From CAZMGT01 sp964565895 (lineage in GTDB: Bacteria; Armatimonadota; Zipacnadia; UBA1398; CAZMGT01): a stretch of 64,000 nt of DNA. This document shows, one piece after another, positions 25,758 to 33,465 of this stretch; positions within the stretch are counted from its first letter, which is position 1; each line of letters starts with the position of its first letter. Below the pieces are notes generated by a model that did not search any database, was not told the origin of the DNA, and worked only from the letters and a program-made list of their open reading frames with translations. The position numbers and the translations under genes are program-made. The stretch spans positions 60,012 through 124,011 of the forward strand of contig CAZMGT010000003.1 of the NCBI GenBank assembly GCA_964565895.1. The letters are read 5' to 3'.

Positions 25758-26632
25758 CGTGCCCTCCCCTCCATCCGGCGAACGATCGCCCGCAGCCGGC
25801 GCATGTTTCGCAAATCGTCGCCCGGGTGGTCTATCGGCGTCTCCATGATAAACGGCAGGCGGCGCAGCCGCGGATGGCAGACGATGCGCCCCAGCCCCGT
25901 GGGGCCGATCTCCCCCTGGCCAATGTGCGCGTGGCGGTCGATGCGCGAGCCAAGCGGCGCCTTGGAATCGTTCAGGTGCACGAGGAGCAGGCGCGCAAGG
26001 CCGATCTCGCGGTCGATCTCCGCGAGCGTCTCGCGCAGGCCGGTGGCGCTGGCAACGTTATAGCCTGAGGCAAAGGCGTGGGCCGTGTCGAAGCACAGGC
26101 CAAGGCGCGGGTCGTCGGCCAAGGCGAAGACCTCGGCGAGCTCGGCAAACCGCGCGCCGACGATGTTCCCGCTCCCCGCGGAGTTCTCGAGCAGCAGGCG
26201 CACGTGGGCATCGCAGCAATCGAGCGCGCGGCGCACGGCGCGGGCGGCGCGCTTTAGCCCCGCGGCAAGCGAGTCGCCCCCCGCCGAGCCGAGGTGCGTT
26301 ACGACGAACTGCGCGCCAAACAGCGGTGCGCGGCGCAGCTCCTCGGCCAGCGCGTCAAGCGACATTTCCCACAGCTTCTTGTCCGGCGAGGCGAGGTTGA
26401 CGAGGTAGATAGTGTGCAGGGCGACGGGGGCTACGCCCAGCGCGCAAAGACCCTCGCGCATCGCGGCAAGGGCCTCCTCGCTCTGCATCGTGGGCCGCCA
26501 CATGCGCGGCGAGCGGCTAAAAAGCTGCACCGTCTTACACCCCAGCTTGCGCGCCAGCGCGGGGACCTTCGCTACGCCGTAGCGAATGGGCAGGTGAAAG
26601 CCAAACCTCATCGGGTGTGCACTGCGCGCCAT
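25754..26632 (-). CDS. nfo: Endonuclease IV (AP endonuclease)
   Basis: A 292-residue TIM-barrel AP endonuclease of the Nfo family, which cleaves abasic sites in base-excision repair using three zinc ions. Metal-ligand motifs are visible in order: HTIYLVN, THLGSAGG, LLLENSAGSG, CFDTAHAFASGY, LVHLNDSK, DRHAHIGQGEIG and IMETP. They match the family closely. Two ATGs are possible, at 26632 and seven codons later; neither has a good ribosome binding site. It lies 26 bases downstream of the heparinase-like gene on the same strand. Confidence 0.93.
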   Translation of the reverse strand: MARSAHPMRFGFHLPIRYGVAKVPALARKLGCKTVQLFSRSPRMWRPTMQSEEALAAMREGLCALGVAPVALHTIYLVNLASPDKKLWEMSLDALAEELRRAPLFGAQFVVTHLGSAGGDSLAAGLKRAARAVRRALDCCDAHVRLLLENSAGSGNIVGARFAELAEVFALADDPRLGLCFDTAHAFASGYNVASATGLRETLAEIDREIGLARLLLVHLNDSKAPLGSRIDRHAHIGQGEIGPTGLGRIVCHPRLRRLPFIMETPIDHPGDDLRNMRRLRAIVRRMEGRAR

Positions 26633-26658
26633 AGCACCGTCTTGCCCAGCCGCTGCCC

Positions 26659-28761
26659 CTACATCCCAAGCACGCGCACGGACTTAAGCACTTTCCCTCC
26701 GCGGTCGCGCAGGACGAGCCCCGCGGGCGGGACAAAGGCCACGTTTCCCACCTTCGCCCGCGCGCCCGGCTGGTGGGCGAGGTAGAGCTCCGCCGCGCCC
26801 TCCTCGTGGGCGATGCGCAAGCCGAGGCGCTCCGCGGTGCTCCCCGCCATTCGCGTGACGACCAGCGGCGGCGGGGCCTCGCCGGAGAACACGTGAAGGA
26901 CAAACTCCACGCTGCAGGGCAGGCGCCCCGCAGCCTCAAAGCGCACGACAGCGCCGAACCGATCCTCGCCCAGGGCGAGCGCCCACTTTTTCGGCTGCGA
27001 GCACCACAGGGCAATGTTTGCCTGGCCTGGTCGCGCGGTCCAGGCTAGGCCGCGCTCGCGGTCGAGTTTTACCGGCGCGGGGCCGAGATGAAACAGGGCT
27101 TGCGCGCGGTGCTCTCCCTCGCCTAACAGGGCGTCGGCGACGACAAACAGGCGCGGGGAAACCCAAGCAACCTTGCGCAGGTGGGCCGCGGCGAGAGGGC
27201 TGTCCGCGCCAAAGCCCGCATCGTACCTTCCGCAGGCGAGGCGCAGCGGCGGCTCGTCAACAAGCGGCAGGTCCAGGGGCTGGGCGCGGGTCCACGTCGC
27301 CTCGGGGAGGAGCCCCCGGCGCTGGCCCAGGCCGTCGAGCAGGACGACGTTGTGCGCGGCGCTCGCCCGCGCCGCGGGTAACACCTGGGGGTCGAGCACG
27401 AGCGCCTGCCCCCCGCAGTAAAGCTCGAAGGACAACGCGTCCTCGGGCATCCCCGCCCCGCCCAGTGGGCCGCAGTCAAAACGCAGGTAAACGTCGCTTG
27501 CCCCCCAGCCGCTGCGCATGACGCACTGGCCGGCATAGGGCGCGCGCCACAGGCCAGCGGGAGGGGCCGTGCCCCGGAGCCCGCGCGTGCCGGCGTAAAG
27601 CAAGTCCTCCCGCTGGAGCTTCTCGCCAACTGTGGCCACGGCGGAAAGCGCCGCTGCCGTTTGCGCCTCGCTCAGCCCGGGGAGGGAGAAGTCCGGCCGG
27701 CAAAGGCGGGCGAGATATTCCGCAGCGGCGCAAAGCTGCGCGCGGAAGTTTTGCGAAAGGGCGACGTTGTTTTCGCAGGCGACGCGGGCAGCGCGGGCAA
27801 AGCTCTCCAGCTCGCGCGCCTGGCGCACGAGCGAGAGGTTCTTGCGCGCGCCGTCGGGATAATACAGGTCGCGCAGGCACAGGGCCAGGCCGAGCAGGCC
27901 GTGCTCGCGCCAGCGGCGGGCCTCGGCAAACTCCGGAAAGAGCACTCCGCACTGGGCAAGCGCCGCCAGCGGCGGCACGGCCTGCTCGCCGCGCGCAGGC
28001 GCGTAGCGCATGAGATACTGGCAGTGCAGGAAAATGCACTTGAGCAGCGCCAGACGCGCGGCATCGGAAAGCTCGCGCGCGTTGAGCGTAGACAGCAGCA
28101 CCTCGGGGAAAACATCGCCCAGCCGCACGGCGACGGTCTCCACGTCCCAAGCGACGCCGCCCATGCTCTTGGGATCGACGCGAAACTGGGGCGCGGGGAA
28201 CGCTGCCGTCCAGCTTTGAATTTGCCTGTCCAGCTCCGCGAGATAGTCCCCCTCGCCCGTGGCCCGCCAGGCGCGGGCAAGGACCAGCCAGTGGCGCAGC
28301 TCGTGCAGCTTAGCAAGCCACGCGCGGTCCATCCCCCGCGGGGGATAGAGCCACTGTATCGGGTCGCCCAGGTATGCCGTTTTGCCGAGCAGGGTAACCT
28401 CGTGGTCGAGCATGCGTCGCGCAGCGCGCAGGTCAACGGCGTCGCGGGGCAGGGGACCGGTGGAAAAGGGGAGGGCGACGAAATCGCGCCCGCGGAAATA
28501 GTGGACCAGGGCGCGGGTCGCCTGGGGCAGAGCGCCGAGCTGCAGCGCGCCGGCGACATCGCGCAGGCCGGAGACGACCTTCTCCATCGTCGCGTCGTCT
28601 GCCCAGCGGGCGACGTCGTCGCCGTGCAGGGGAAGGTTTAGGCAAAGCAACAGCTGCTCGTCGCTGAGCTGGCGAAACTCGCCCGGCTGCGCGCCCAGCG
28701 GCCGAGCAACGCCGGCGAGCAGAGCGAGAACGGCGACATGCACCAACGAGCCCCGCGACAC
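26659..28761 (-). CDS. Heparinase II/III-family protein, secreted
   Basis: A 700-residue protein from a GTG at 28761, six bases after GGAGG and directly followed by a signal peptide (about 1-25). An (alpha/alpha) toroid (about 50-390) is followed by a heparinase II/III C-terminal beta-sandwich. The conserved Gly-His-Gly-His-Asp-rich stretch before DALSFEL reads GAGMPEDALSFELYCGGQA near residue 435, so the usual histidines are missing. The protein is polysaccharide-lyase-like in fold, but lyase activity is doubtful. The annotation rests on architecture and the DALS-x-L-x-x-GG-x-LVLDP pattern. Confidence 0.7.
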   Translation of the reverse strand: MSRGSLVHVAVLALLAGVARPLGAQPGEFRQLSDEQLLLCLNLPLHGDDVARWADDATMEKVVSGLRDVAGALQLGALPQATRALVHYFRGRDFVALPFSTGPLPRDAVDLRAARRMLDHEVTLLGKTAYLGDPIQWLYPPRGMDRAWLAKLHELRHWLVLARAWRATGEGDYLAELDRQIQSWTAAFPAPQFRVDPKSMGGVAWDVETVAVRLGDVFPEVLLSTLNARELSDAARLALLKCIFLHCQYLMRYAPARGEQAVPPLAALAQCGVLFPEFAEARRWREHGLLGLALCLRDLYYPDGARKNLSLVRQARELESFARAARVACENNVALSQNFRAQLCAAAEYLARLCRPDFSLPGLSEAQTAAALSAVATVGEKLQREDLLYAGTRGLRGTAPPAGLWRAPYAGQCVMRSGWGASDVYLRFDCGPLGGAGMPEDALSFELYCGGQALVLDPQVLPAARASAAHNVVLLDGLGQRRGLLPEATWTRAQPLDLPLVDEPPLRLACGRYDAGFGADSPLAAAHLRKVAWVSPRLFVVADALLGEGEHRAQALFHLGPAPVKLDRERGLAWTARPGQANIALWCSQPKKWALALGEDRFGAVVRFEAAGRLPCSVEFVLHVFSGEAPPPLVVTRMAGSTAERLGLRIAHEEGAAELYLAHQPGARAKVGNVAFVPPAGLVLRDRGGKVLKSVRVLGM

Positions 28762-28836
28762 ACCGCACCTCCGGAGCACTGGGTTATACGGGGCAGAGGG
28801 GGAGCATTTTTCGCCGCGCGAGGCCGGCCGCATAAG

Positions 28837-29319
28837 CTAGTGCCGCTCGCCCGCACGGCCGAGGTCTACAGGCCCCGAGCCTCGGCGGGCGGGCCGCCTT
28901 GCCGCGGCGCGGGCCGCCTGCCGCGCCAGGCGGTCGGCAAGCTCGTTGTCCTCGCGGGCCACCTGCTCCACAAACGCATGCTCGAACTCTCGACAAAGGG
29001 CGAGCGCGTCGGAGAACAACGCGCGCAGCGCGGCGCTCTTTACCTTATACTCCCCATTGCACTGGCGCACGAGAAGCTCGCTGTCAGAAAACACGCGCAC
29101 GGTTCGCGCGCCGAGCAGCTTCGCCTCGCGCAGCCCCCGGAGCAGCGCGTGGTACTCCGCGGCGTTGTTTGTGCACTGGCCAATAGGCTCGGAGATCTCG
29201 GCGAGGGTAATCCCTTGGCGATCTTTGACGACCACGCCAATGCCCGCGGGGCCGGGGTTGCCGCGGCTTGCCCCGTCGATGTAGACGTGCAGCTCGTCGT
29301 CGGCGGCGTCGCTCGGCAA
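28837..29319 (-). CDS. rnhA: RNase HI-like protein
   Basis: A 160-residue RNase H fold protein. Catalytic acids are Asp15 (YIDGASRGNPGPAG), Glu55 (CTNNAAEYHAL), Asp79 (FSDSELLVRQ) and Asp129 (VAREDNELADRLA). This is the short, RnhA-like form without the basic protrusion, common outside Proteobacteria, and it should cut RNA in RNA-DNA hybrids. I chose the TTG at 29319, since GAGGAGG in the end of the upstream gene serves as its ribosome binding site. The two genes are almost touching (TAG, two bases, TTG), so they are translationally coupled. Confidence 0.9.
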   Translation of the reverse strand: MPSDAADDELHVYIDGASRGNPGPAGIGVVVKDRQGITLAEISEPIGQCTNNAAEYHALLRGLREAKLLGARTVRVFSDSELLVRQCNGEYKVKSAALRALFSDALALCREFEHAFVEQVAREDNELADRLARQAARAAARRPARRGSGPVDLGRAGERH

Positions 29320-29321
29320 GG

Positions 29322-30035
29322 CTAGTCCTCCTCGGGGATGTAGAGGATGCGCGTGCAGTTGTCGCAGGTAATCACCCGCTCGCCGGCCTTTAGCTCGCGC
29401 ATAACCAGCTCGGGCACGGGCATGCGGCAGCCGGAGCAAACGCCATCGGAGGCATCGACGATCCCGATGCCGTCGAGGCGGTTGCGCACGGCATCGTAGC
29501 GCTTAAGCAGCGGGGGCGAGATATTCGCCGCGGCGGCCTGGCGCTGTTTGTTCAGCTCGGCCAGGCGCTCGTTGAGCGCGGCGGAGCGCTTTTTATACTC
29601 CGCAAGAACCTTGCGAATGACCTGTTTGCGCTGGTTAAGGTCCGCGCGCAGGCGGTCCACCTCGCCTTGCAGGCGCTCCACGTCGTCCATGGCGAGAAGC
29701 ACGCGCTCGTCGAGGTTGCTGCGCGCGCGGTCGAGGGCTTGTGCTTCTTTTTCCAGGCTGGACAGCTCGCGGGGGTTGGTAATTCTCCCGCTGTGCAAAA
29801 GGGCGCGGGTTTTGTCGCGCTTTTCCTCAACGCGTTTAAGCTCCAGCTCGGCATCGGTGAGGTCGGCGCGGCGGCGGGAAAGCTCTTGCTCGCGTTTTTT
29901 CAGGGCAGCCTGCACACGCTTGGCCTCTGCGATGAGCGCCTTGCCGTCATCGAGCTCGGCAAGGGCCTTGTTGGCCTGAAGGATTGCTTTATCGATCTTT
30001 TGCAGCTCAAAGAGCTTAGCCAGCTCAGCTTTCAT
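29322..30035 (-). CDS. Coiled-coil protein with C4-type zinc ribbon (CT398/Cdsz-like)
   Basis: A 237-residue protein. Residues 1-165 form a long antiparallel coiled coil. A C4 zinc ribbon follows: CSGCRMPVP near 205 and CDNCTRILY near 227. This two-part form is the widespread bacterial zinc-ribbon family (COG1579). Related chlamydial CT398 binds sigma-54 and secretion proteins, but for most members no function is known. GGGAGGG precedes the ATG. It shares an operon with the downstream RNase H gene, a very common pairing in bacteria. Confidence 0.88.
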   Translation of the reverse strand: MKAELAKLFELQKIDKAILQANKALAELDDGKALIAEAKRVQAALKKREQELSRRRADLTDAELELKRVEEKRDKTRALLHSGRITNPRELSSLEKEAQALDRARSNLDERVLLAMDDVERLQGEVDRLRADLNQRKQVIRKVLAEYKKRSAALNERLAELNKQRQAAAANISPPLLKRYDAVRNRLDGIGIVDASDGVCSGCRMPVPELVMRELKAGERVITCDNCTRILYIPEED

Positions 30036-30246
30036 GCCCAGCCCTCCCTGCCGCGCGTGGGGCAGCGAGGCACCCGCGCCGCCACGCGGCGGCCGCTGGC
30101 CTTGCACCGCGAGCGCCGCGGTGGGCAAACAGCGCCGCTGCCGGGCGCTGCGGGTAGGTCATGTTTCGCGCAACGGGCGCGCGGATCCTCGGGCGGAGCA
30201 AACGGCGAGCGAGGGCGGTTTTCTGTAGCTTCTTAGTATGTATTTG

Positions 30247-30255
30247 TGCTATTAT
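30247..30255 (+). promoter_or_regulatory. Extended -10 promoter for the SufR-like regulator gene
   Basis: TGCTATTAT has the TGn-TATnnT extended -10 form and lies in the only AT-rich patch of the intergenic region (30215-30260). The start point would be near 30262, 30 bases before the ATG at 30292, which supports that start over the one at 30238. Confidence 0.55.
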
Positions 30256-30291
30256 GAAAAAGAGCGCGAATCCCTGCACGGGGAAGGGAAC

Positions 30292-30957
30292 ATGCTCGCC
30301 GCACAAAACGAGACCATCCCCATGAAGCGGCGCATTCTCCTTGCGCTTAAGCTGCGGGGGGGAATGACCGTCGCCGAGCTAAGCCGCGAGTTTGGCATTA
30401 CCCCCATGGGCGTCCGCCACCACCTCGTCGCCCTGCACGGGGAAGGCCTGGTGCAAAAGGGAATTTTGCGCCGCGGCCGAGGGCGCCCGAGCACTCTCTG
30501 GTCGCTTACCCCAAAAGCCCAGCGCGAGTTTCCCTCGGCGGAGACGGAGCTCCTCCTCGACCTTCTCCGTATTTGCCTGGAGCAAAAGGGCCGCAGGAAA
30601 CTGCACGAGATGTTCTCCGCGCGCACGGACATGCTGCTTGAGCGCCACCGGCCGGAGCTTGAGGGCCTGAGCCTGGAGCAGCGCGTGAAAAAGGTCACCG
30701 AGATCCTCGACAAGCGCGGCTCGCTTGCCGAGTGGGAGAAGACCGAGGACGGCTATGTGATCATCGAGCACAACTGCGTGCTCTCTAACGTGGCGCGCGA
30801 ATTTCCCCAGTTGTGCGCCGAGGAACTGCGCTGGATCCAGGGGATGCTCGACGCCGACGTGGAGCGCCTGCAGCACCAGGCGGCGGGCGCCCCGTCGTGC
30901 GTGTTCCGCGTGCGGGCGCGGAAAAAGAGCTACGCCGCGCGCCTGCGCCCGCGCTAG
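30292..30957 (+). CDS. SufR-like Fe-S-sensing transcriptional regulator
   Basis: A 221-residue DeoR/SufR-type regulator. Residues about 8-75 form a winged helix (MTVAELSREFGITPMGVRHH, then GRGRPSTLWSLT). The C-terminal part carries HNCVLSNVAREFPQLCAEEL and a final PSCVFRV, matching the cluster-binding pattern of SufR, which represses suf genes when it holds a [4Fe-4S] cluster. No suf genes are in the window, so its targets are elsewhere. I start at 30292 (GGGGAAGGGAAC upstream), downstream of the promoter. Confidence 0.8.
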   Translation: MLAAQNETIPMKRRILLALKLRGGMTVAELSREFGITPMGVRHHLVALHGEGLVQKGILRRGRGRPSTLWSLTPKAQREFPSAETELLLDLLRICLEQKGRRKLHEMFSARTDMLLERHRPELEGLSLEQRVKKVTEILDKRGSLAEWEKTEDGYVIIEHNCVLSNVAREFPQLCAEELRWIQGMLDADVERLQHQAAGAPSCVFRVRARKKSYAARLRPR

Positions 30958-31038
30958 CGGCGGCCCCTGCGCCAAGGCGAAGTTCGCCCCGCTTAGGCAA
31001 ACTTACGCCTGCCCCGCGTGTCTAAACGGTGGAGGGAA

Positions 31039-31119
31039 AAGCCAGCCGCTTGGCTTGGCCGACGCTCCTGCGGAGCGCTTTTCGGAGGCCAAACATCGAG
31101 CCGCAAAGATCGCTCCGAA
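31039..31119 (+). other. Structured leader region upstream of the pseudo-receiver gene
   Basis: Three hairpins can form in series: AAGCCA/TGGCTT (31039-31056), a perfect CGCTCC-TGC-GGAGCG (31063-31077) followed by CTTTTC, and TTCGGAG/CTCCGAA (31081-31087 with 31113-31119). The second CGCTCC (31111-31116) could compete for GGAGCG. This looks like a leader RNA, possibly an attenuator or riboswitch. I matched it to no known class. Confidence 0.35.
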
Positions 31120-31161
31120 GCTTTCCGGCGCAGCAGACAACCGAGGGAGAGAGCGCGAGCG

Positions 31162-31527
31162 ATGAACGAAGAGATCGAGCGTGTGCTGCTCGTCGGTCCC
31201 GCAGGGGCGCGGCGCGATGCGGATCGCGAAATTCTCCAGCGCGCGGGGGCGCAGGTGGTGTGCGTGCCCTCGCTGGAGGAGTTTTCCGCGGGTCCCGGTG
31301 AGGAGCGGTTCGACCTGGTGGTTGTCGATATTCCCGAGGATCCAGGCGAGGCGATTCGTCAGTGCGAGCTGGCCCGTGCCCTGCCCCAGGCGAAAGGGGC
31401 CGCGGTGGTCTTGCTCACGGGCTATGAGTATAGTTCAGACAGCCGCTGGCTTGCCCGAGAGCAGGCGCGGCCCGATGTTTGCGTGCACCGGGCGGCGTTT
31501 GCCTCGCTGCTTGGTGCTGCCGCGTGA
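31162..31527 (+). CDS. Stand-alone pseudo-receiver (REC-like) domain protein
   Basis: A 121-residue protein with the size and pattern of a response-regulator receiver. The phospho-acceptor position is Asp56 (LVVVDIPED) and LLTGYE ends strand 4. The acidic pair after strand 1 is missing (VLLVGPAG instead of xVDDD), and the Lys of strand 5 is replaced (CVHRAAF). It is therefore probably not phosphorylated in the usual Mg-dependent way. GAGGGAGAG precedes the ATG. It is an orphan with no kinase nearby, and sits behind a structured leader. Confidence 0.6.
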   Translation: MNEEIERVLLVGPAGARRDADREILQRAGAQVVCVPSLEEFSAGPGEERFDLVVVDIPEDPGEAIRQCELARALPQAKGAAVVLLTGYEYSSDSRWLAREQARPDVCVHRAAFASLLGAAA

Positions 31528-31596
31528 GGAGCATGCCCTCTCTGCTTCACTCACCGCGCTCCGCGGCCGGGCGTTCTGGATCGCGTCCGGCCGCGG

Positions 31597-31605
31597 TGTT
31601 ATAAT
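31597..31605 (+). promoter_or_regulatory. Extended -10 promoter for gatCAB
   Basis: TGTTATAATGG contains a perfect TATAAT (31600-31605) with an upstream TGn. There is no good -35. The transcript would begin near 31612, only about 14 bases before the gatC GTG. Confidence 0.6.
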
Positions 31606-31625
31606 GGCCGGTCCTGCGAAAGCGG

Positions 31626-31928
31626 GTGAGCGACGTGCGCATCTCCAAAGAAGAAGTGCAACACGTGGCCTATCTCGCCCGGCTGCTGCTTACCGACGAG
31701 GAAGCGGAAGCCATGCGCCAGGACCTGGACGCCATCCTCGAGCACTTCCAGAAGCTCCAGGAGCTGAACACCGACGACGTTCCCCCGACCTCGCACCCGC
31801 TGGCGATCACCAATGTGTTCCGCGACGACGTTGTCGGCCAGCCCATGTCGCGCGAGGAGATCTTGGCCAACGCTCCGCAGCGCGACGAGGAATGCTTCCG
31901 CGTGCCGCTGATCATGGAGGAGGAGTAG
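31626..31928 (+). CDS. gatC: Asp-tRNA(Asn)/Glu-tRNA(Gln) amidotransferase subunit C
   Basis: GatC, 100 residues, is the small belt subunit of the GatCAB amidotransferase. The pattern ISKEEVQHVAYLARLLLTDEE, LDAILEHFQKLQELNTDDV and the C-terminal RDD..RE..L.NAP..DEECFRVPLI is typical. Its GTG start has a second in-frame GTG three codons on, either of which may be used. It is the first gene of gatC-gatA-gatB. Confidence 0.95.
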   Translation: MSDVRISKEEVQHVAYLARLLLTDEEAEAMRQDLDAILEHFQKLQELNTDDVPPTSHPLAITNVFRDDVVGQPMSREEILANAPQRDEECFRVPLIMEEE

Positions 31929-31962
31929 CCCAGGCGAGGGAGGTCGCCCGTGGAGGGGCGTT

Positions 31963-33432
31963 TTGCTCGTGGAACCGTATGAGCTAACGGCGCACGAAGT
32001 TTGCCAGTTGTTGCAGCGCAAAGAGCTCAGCGCGCGGGAGTTGTGCGACGCCGTGCTCGAGCGCATCGAGCAGCTCGACGGCGACATTCGCGCCTATCTT
32101 ACGGTTACCCCGGACGAGGCGCGCGAGCAAGCGCGGCGCGTGGACGAGCGGCGCGCGGCGGGCGAGGAGCTGCACCCCCTGGCCGGCGTGCCCCTGGCCA
32201 TTAAGGACAACATGTGCACGCGCGGGGTAAAGACCACCTGCGCCTCGAAGATTTTGGCGAACTTTGTTCCGCCGTTCGACGCTACGGTTGTCGCGCGGGC
32301 GCGCGAGGCGGGGCTCGTTTTTCTGGGCAAGACTAATTTGGACGAGTTCGCCATGGGCTCGTCCACGGAAAACAGCGGGTTTTTCCCCACGCACAACCCG
32401 TGGGACAAGGAGCGCGTGCCCGGGGGCTCGAGCGGGGGCTCGGCCGCGGCGATCGCTGCGCAGGAGGCGATCCTTGCTCTGGGCTCGGACACGGGGGGAT
32501 CGATCCGCCAGCCGGCGTCGTTTTGCGGCGTGGTTGGGCTAAAGCCGACCTATGGCCGGGTGTCGCGCTATGGGCTGGTGGCCTTTGCTTCGTCGCTCGA
32601 CCAAATCGGCCCGCTAACCAAGGACGTGCGCGACGCCGCGCTGCTTTTAAACGTTATCTCGGGCAAAGACCCGTTAGACGCGACCTCGGCTGAAGTAGAC
32701 GTCCCGGACTTTACGGAAAGCCTCATCGACGACGTGAACGGCGTGCGCATTGGTGTTGTGCGCGAGCTGTTCGCCGAGGGCGTGCAGGATGAGGTGCGCG
32801 ACGCGGTGCGCGCGGCGATCGACGTGCTCGCCGACGCCGGGGCGCAGTGCGAGGAAGTGAGCCTGCCCCACGCGCTGTACGGCCTGCCCTGCTATTACCT
32901 CATCGCGCCCTCGGAGGCGAGCTCGAACCTCGCGCGGTTCGACGGCGTGCGCTATGGCCACCGCACGCAGGAGCGCGTGGCCGACCACATCGAGCTTTAT
33001 CAAAAGACGCGGCGTGAGGGGTTTGGCGCGGAGGTTAAGCGGCGCATTCTCATCGGCACCTACGCCCTGAGCGCGGGCTATTACGACGCATACTATCTTA
33101 AGGCGCTCAAGGTGCGCACGCTGATTAAGCGGGACTTTGAGAAGGCGTTTGAGCGGTTCGACGTGCTCGCCGCGCCCACGTCGCCCACGGTGGCGTTTAA
33201 GCTCGGCGAGCGCCTGGCCGACCACTTGGCCATGAAAATGTCCGACGTGTGCACGATTCCCGTAAACCTCGCGGGGATCCCGGGGATCTCCGTCCCCTGC
33301 GGCCTGTCGCGCGAGGGGCTGCCCATTGGGCTGCAGCTTATGTCGAAGTTGTTCGACGAACAGACGCTGTTGCGCGTAGCGTATACCTACGAGCAGGCCA
33401 CAGAGTGGCATTTGCGCCGGCCGGAGCTTTAG
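31963..33432 (+). CDS. gatA: Asp-tRNA(Asn)/Glu-tRNA(Gln) amidotransferase subunit A
   Basis: GatA releases ammonia from glutamine for transamidation of Glu-tRNA(Gln) or Asp-tRNA(Asn). The 489-residue protein has the amidase triad Lys81 (AIKDN), cis-Ser156 (GGSSGGSAA) and Ser180 (DTGGSIRQPA). The TTG at 31963 lies 6 bases after GGAGG; a GTG two codons later is a possible alternative. It follows gatC by 34 bases and precedes gatB by 33. Confidence 0.96.
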   Translation: MLVEPYELTAHEVCQLLQRKELSARELCDAVLERIEQLDGDIRAYLTVTPDEAREQARRVDERRAAGEELHPLAGVPLAIKDNMCTRGVKTTCASKILANFVPPFDATVVARAREAGLVFLGKTNLDEFAMGSSTENSGFFPTHNPWDKERVPGGSSGGSAAAIAAQEAILALGSDTGGSIRQPASFCGVVGLKPTYGRVSRYGLVAFASSLDQIGPLTKDVRDAALLLNVISGKDPLDATSAEVDVPDFTESLIDDVNGVRIGVVRELFAEGVQDEVRDAVRAAIDVLADAGAQCEEVSLPHALYGLPCYYLIAPSEASSNLARFDGVRYGHRTQERVADHIELYQKTRREGFGAEVKRRILIGTYALSAGYYDAYYLKALKVRTLIKRDFEKAFERFDVLAAPTSPTVAFKLGERLADHLAMKMSDVCTIPVNLAGIPGISVPCGLSREGLPIGLQLMSKLFDEQTLLRVAYTYEQATEWHLRRPEL

Positions 33433-33465
33433 CTTCGGTCCGTCCTCCTCTGGGAGGTGTGGCCC

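Noticed and set aside
31078..31119. c-di-GMP (GEMM) riboswitch, from GGCCAAAC and GCCGCAAAG
   Set aside because: The two strings are separated by only a few bases, too few for the tetraloop stem of the class.
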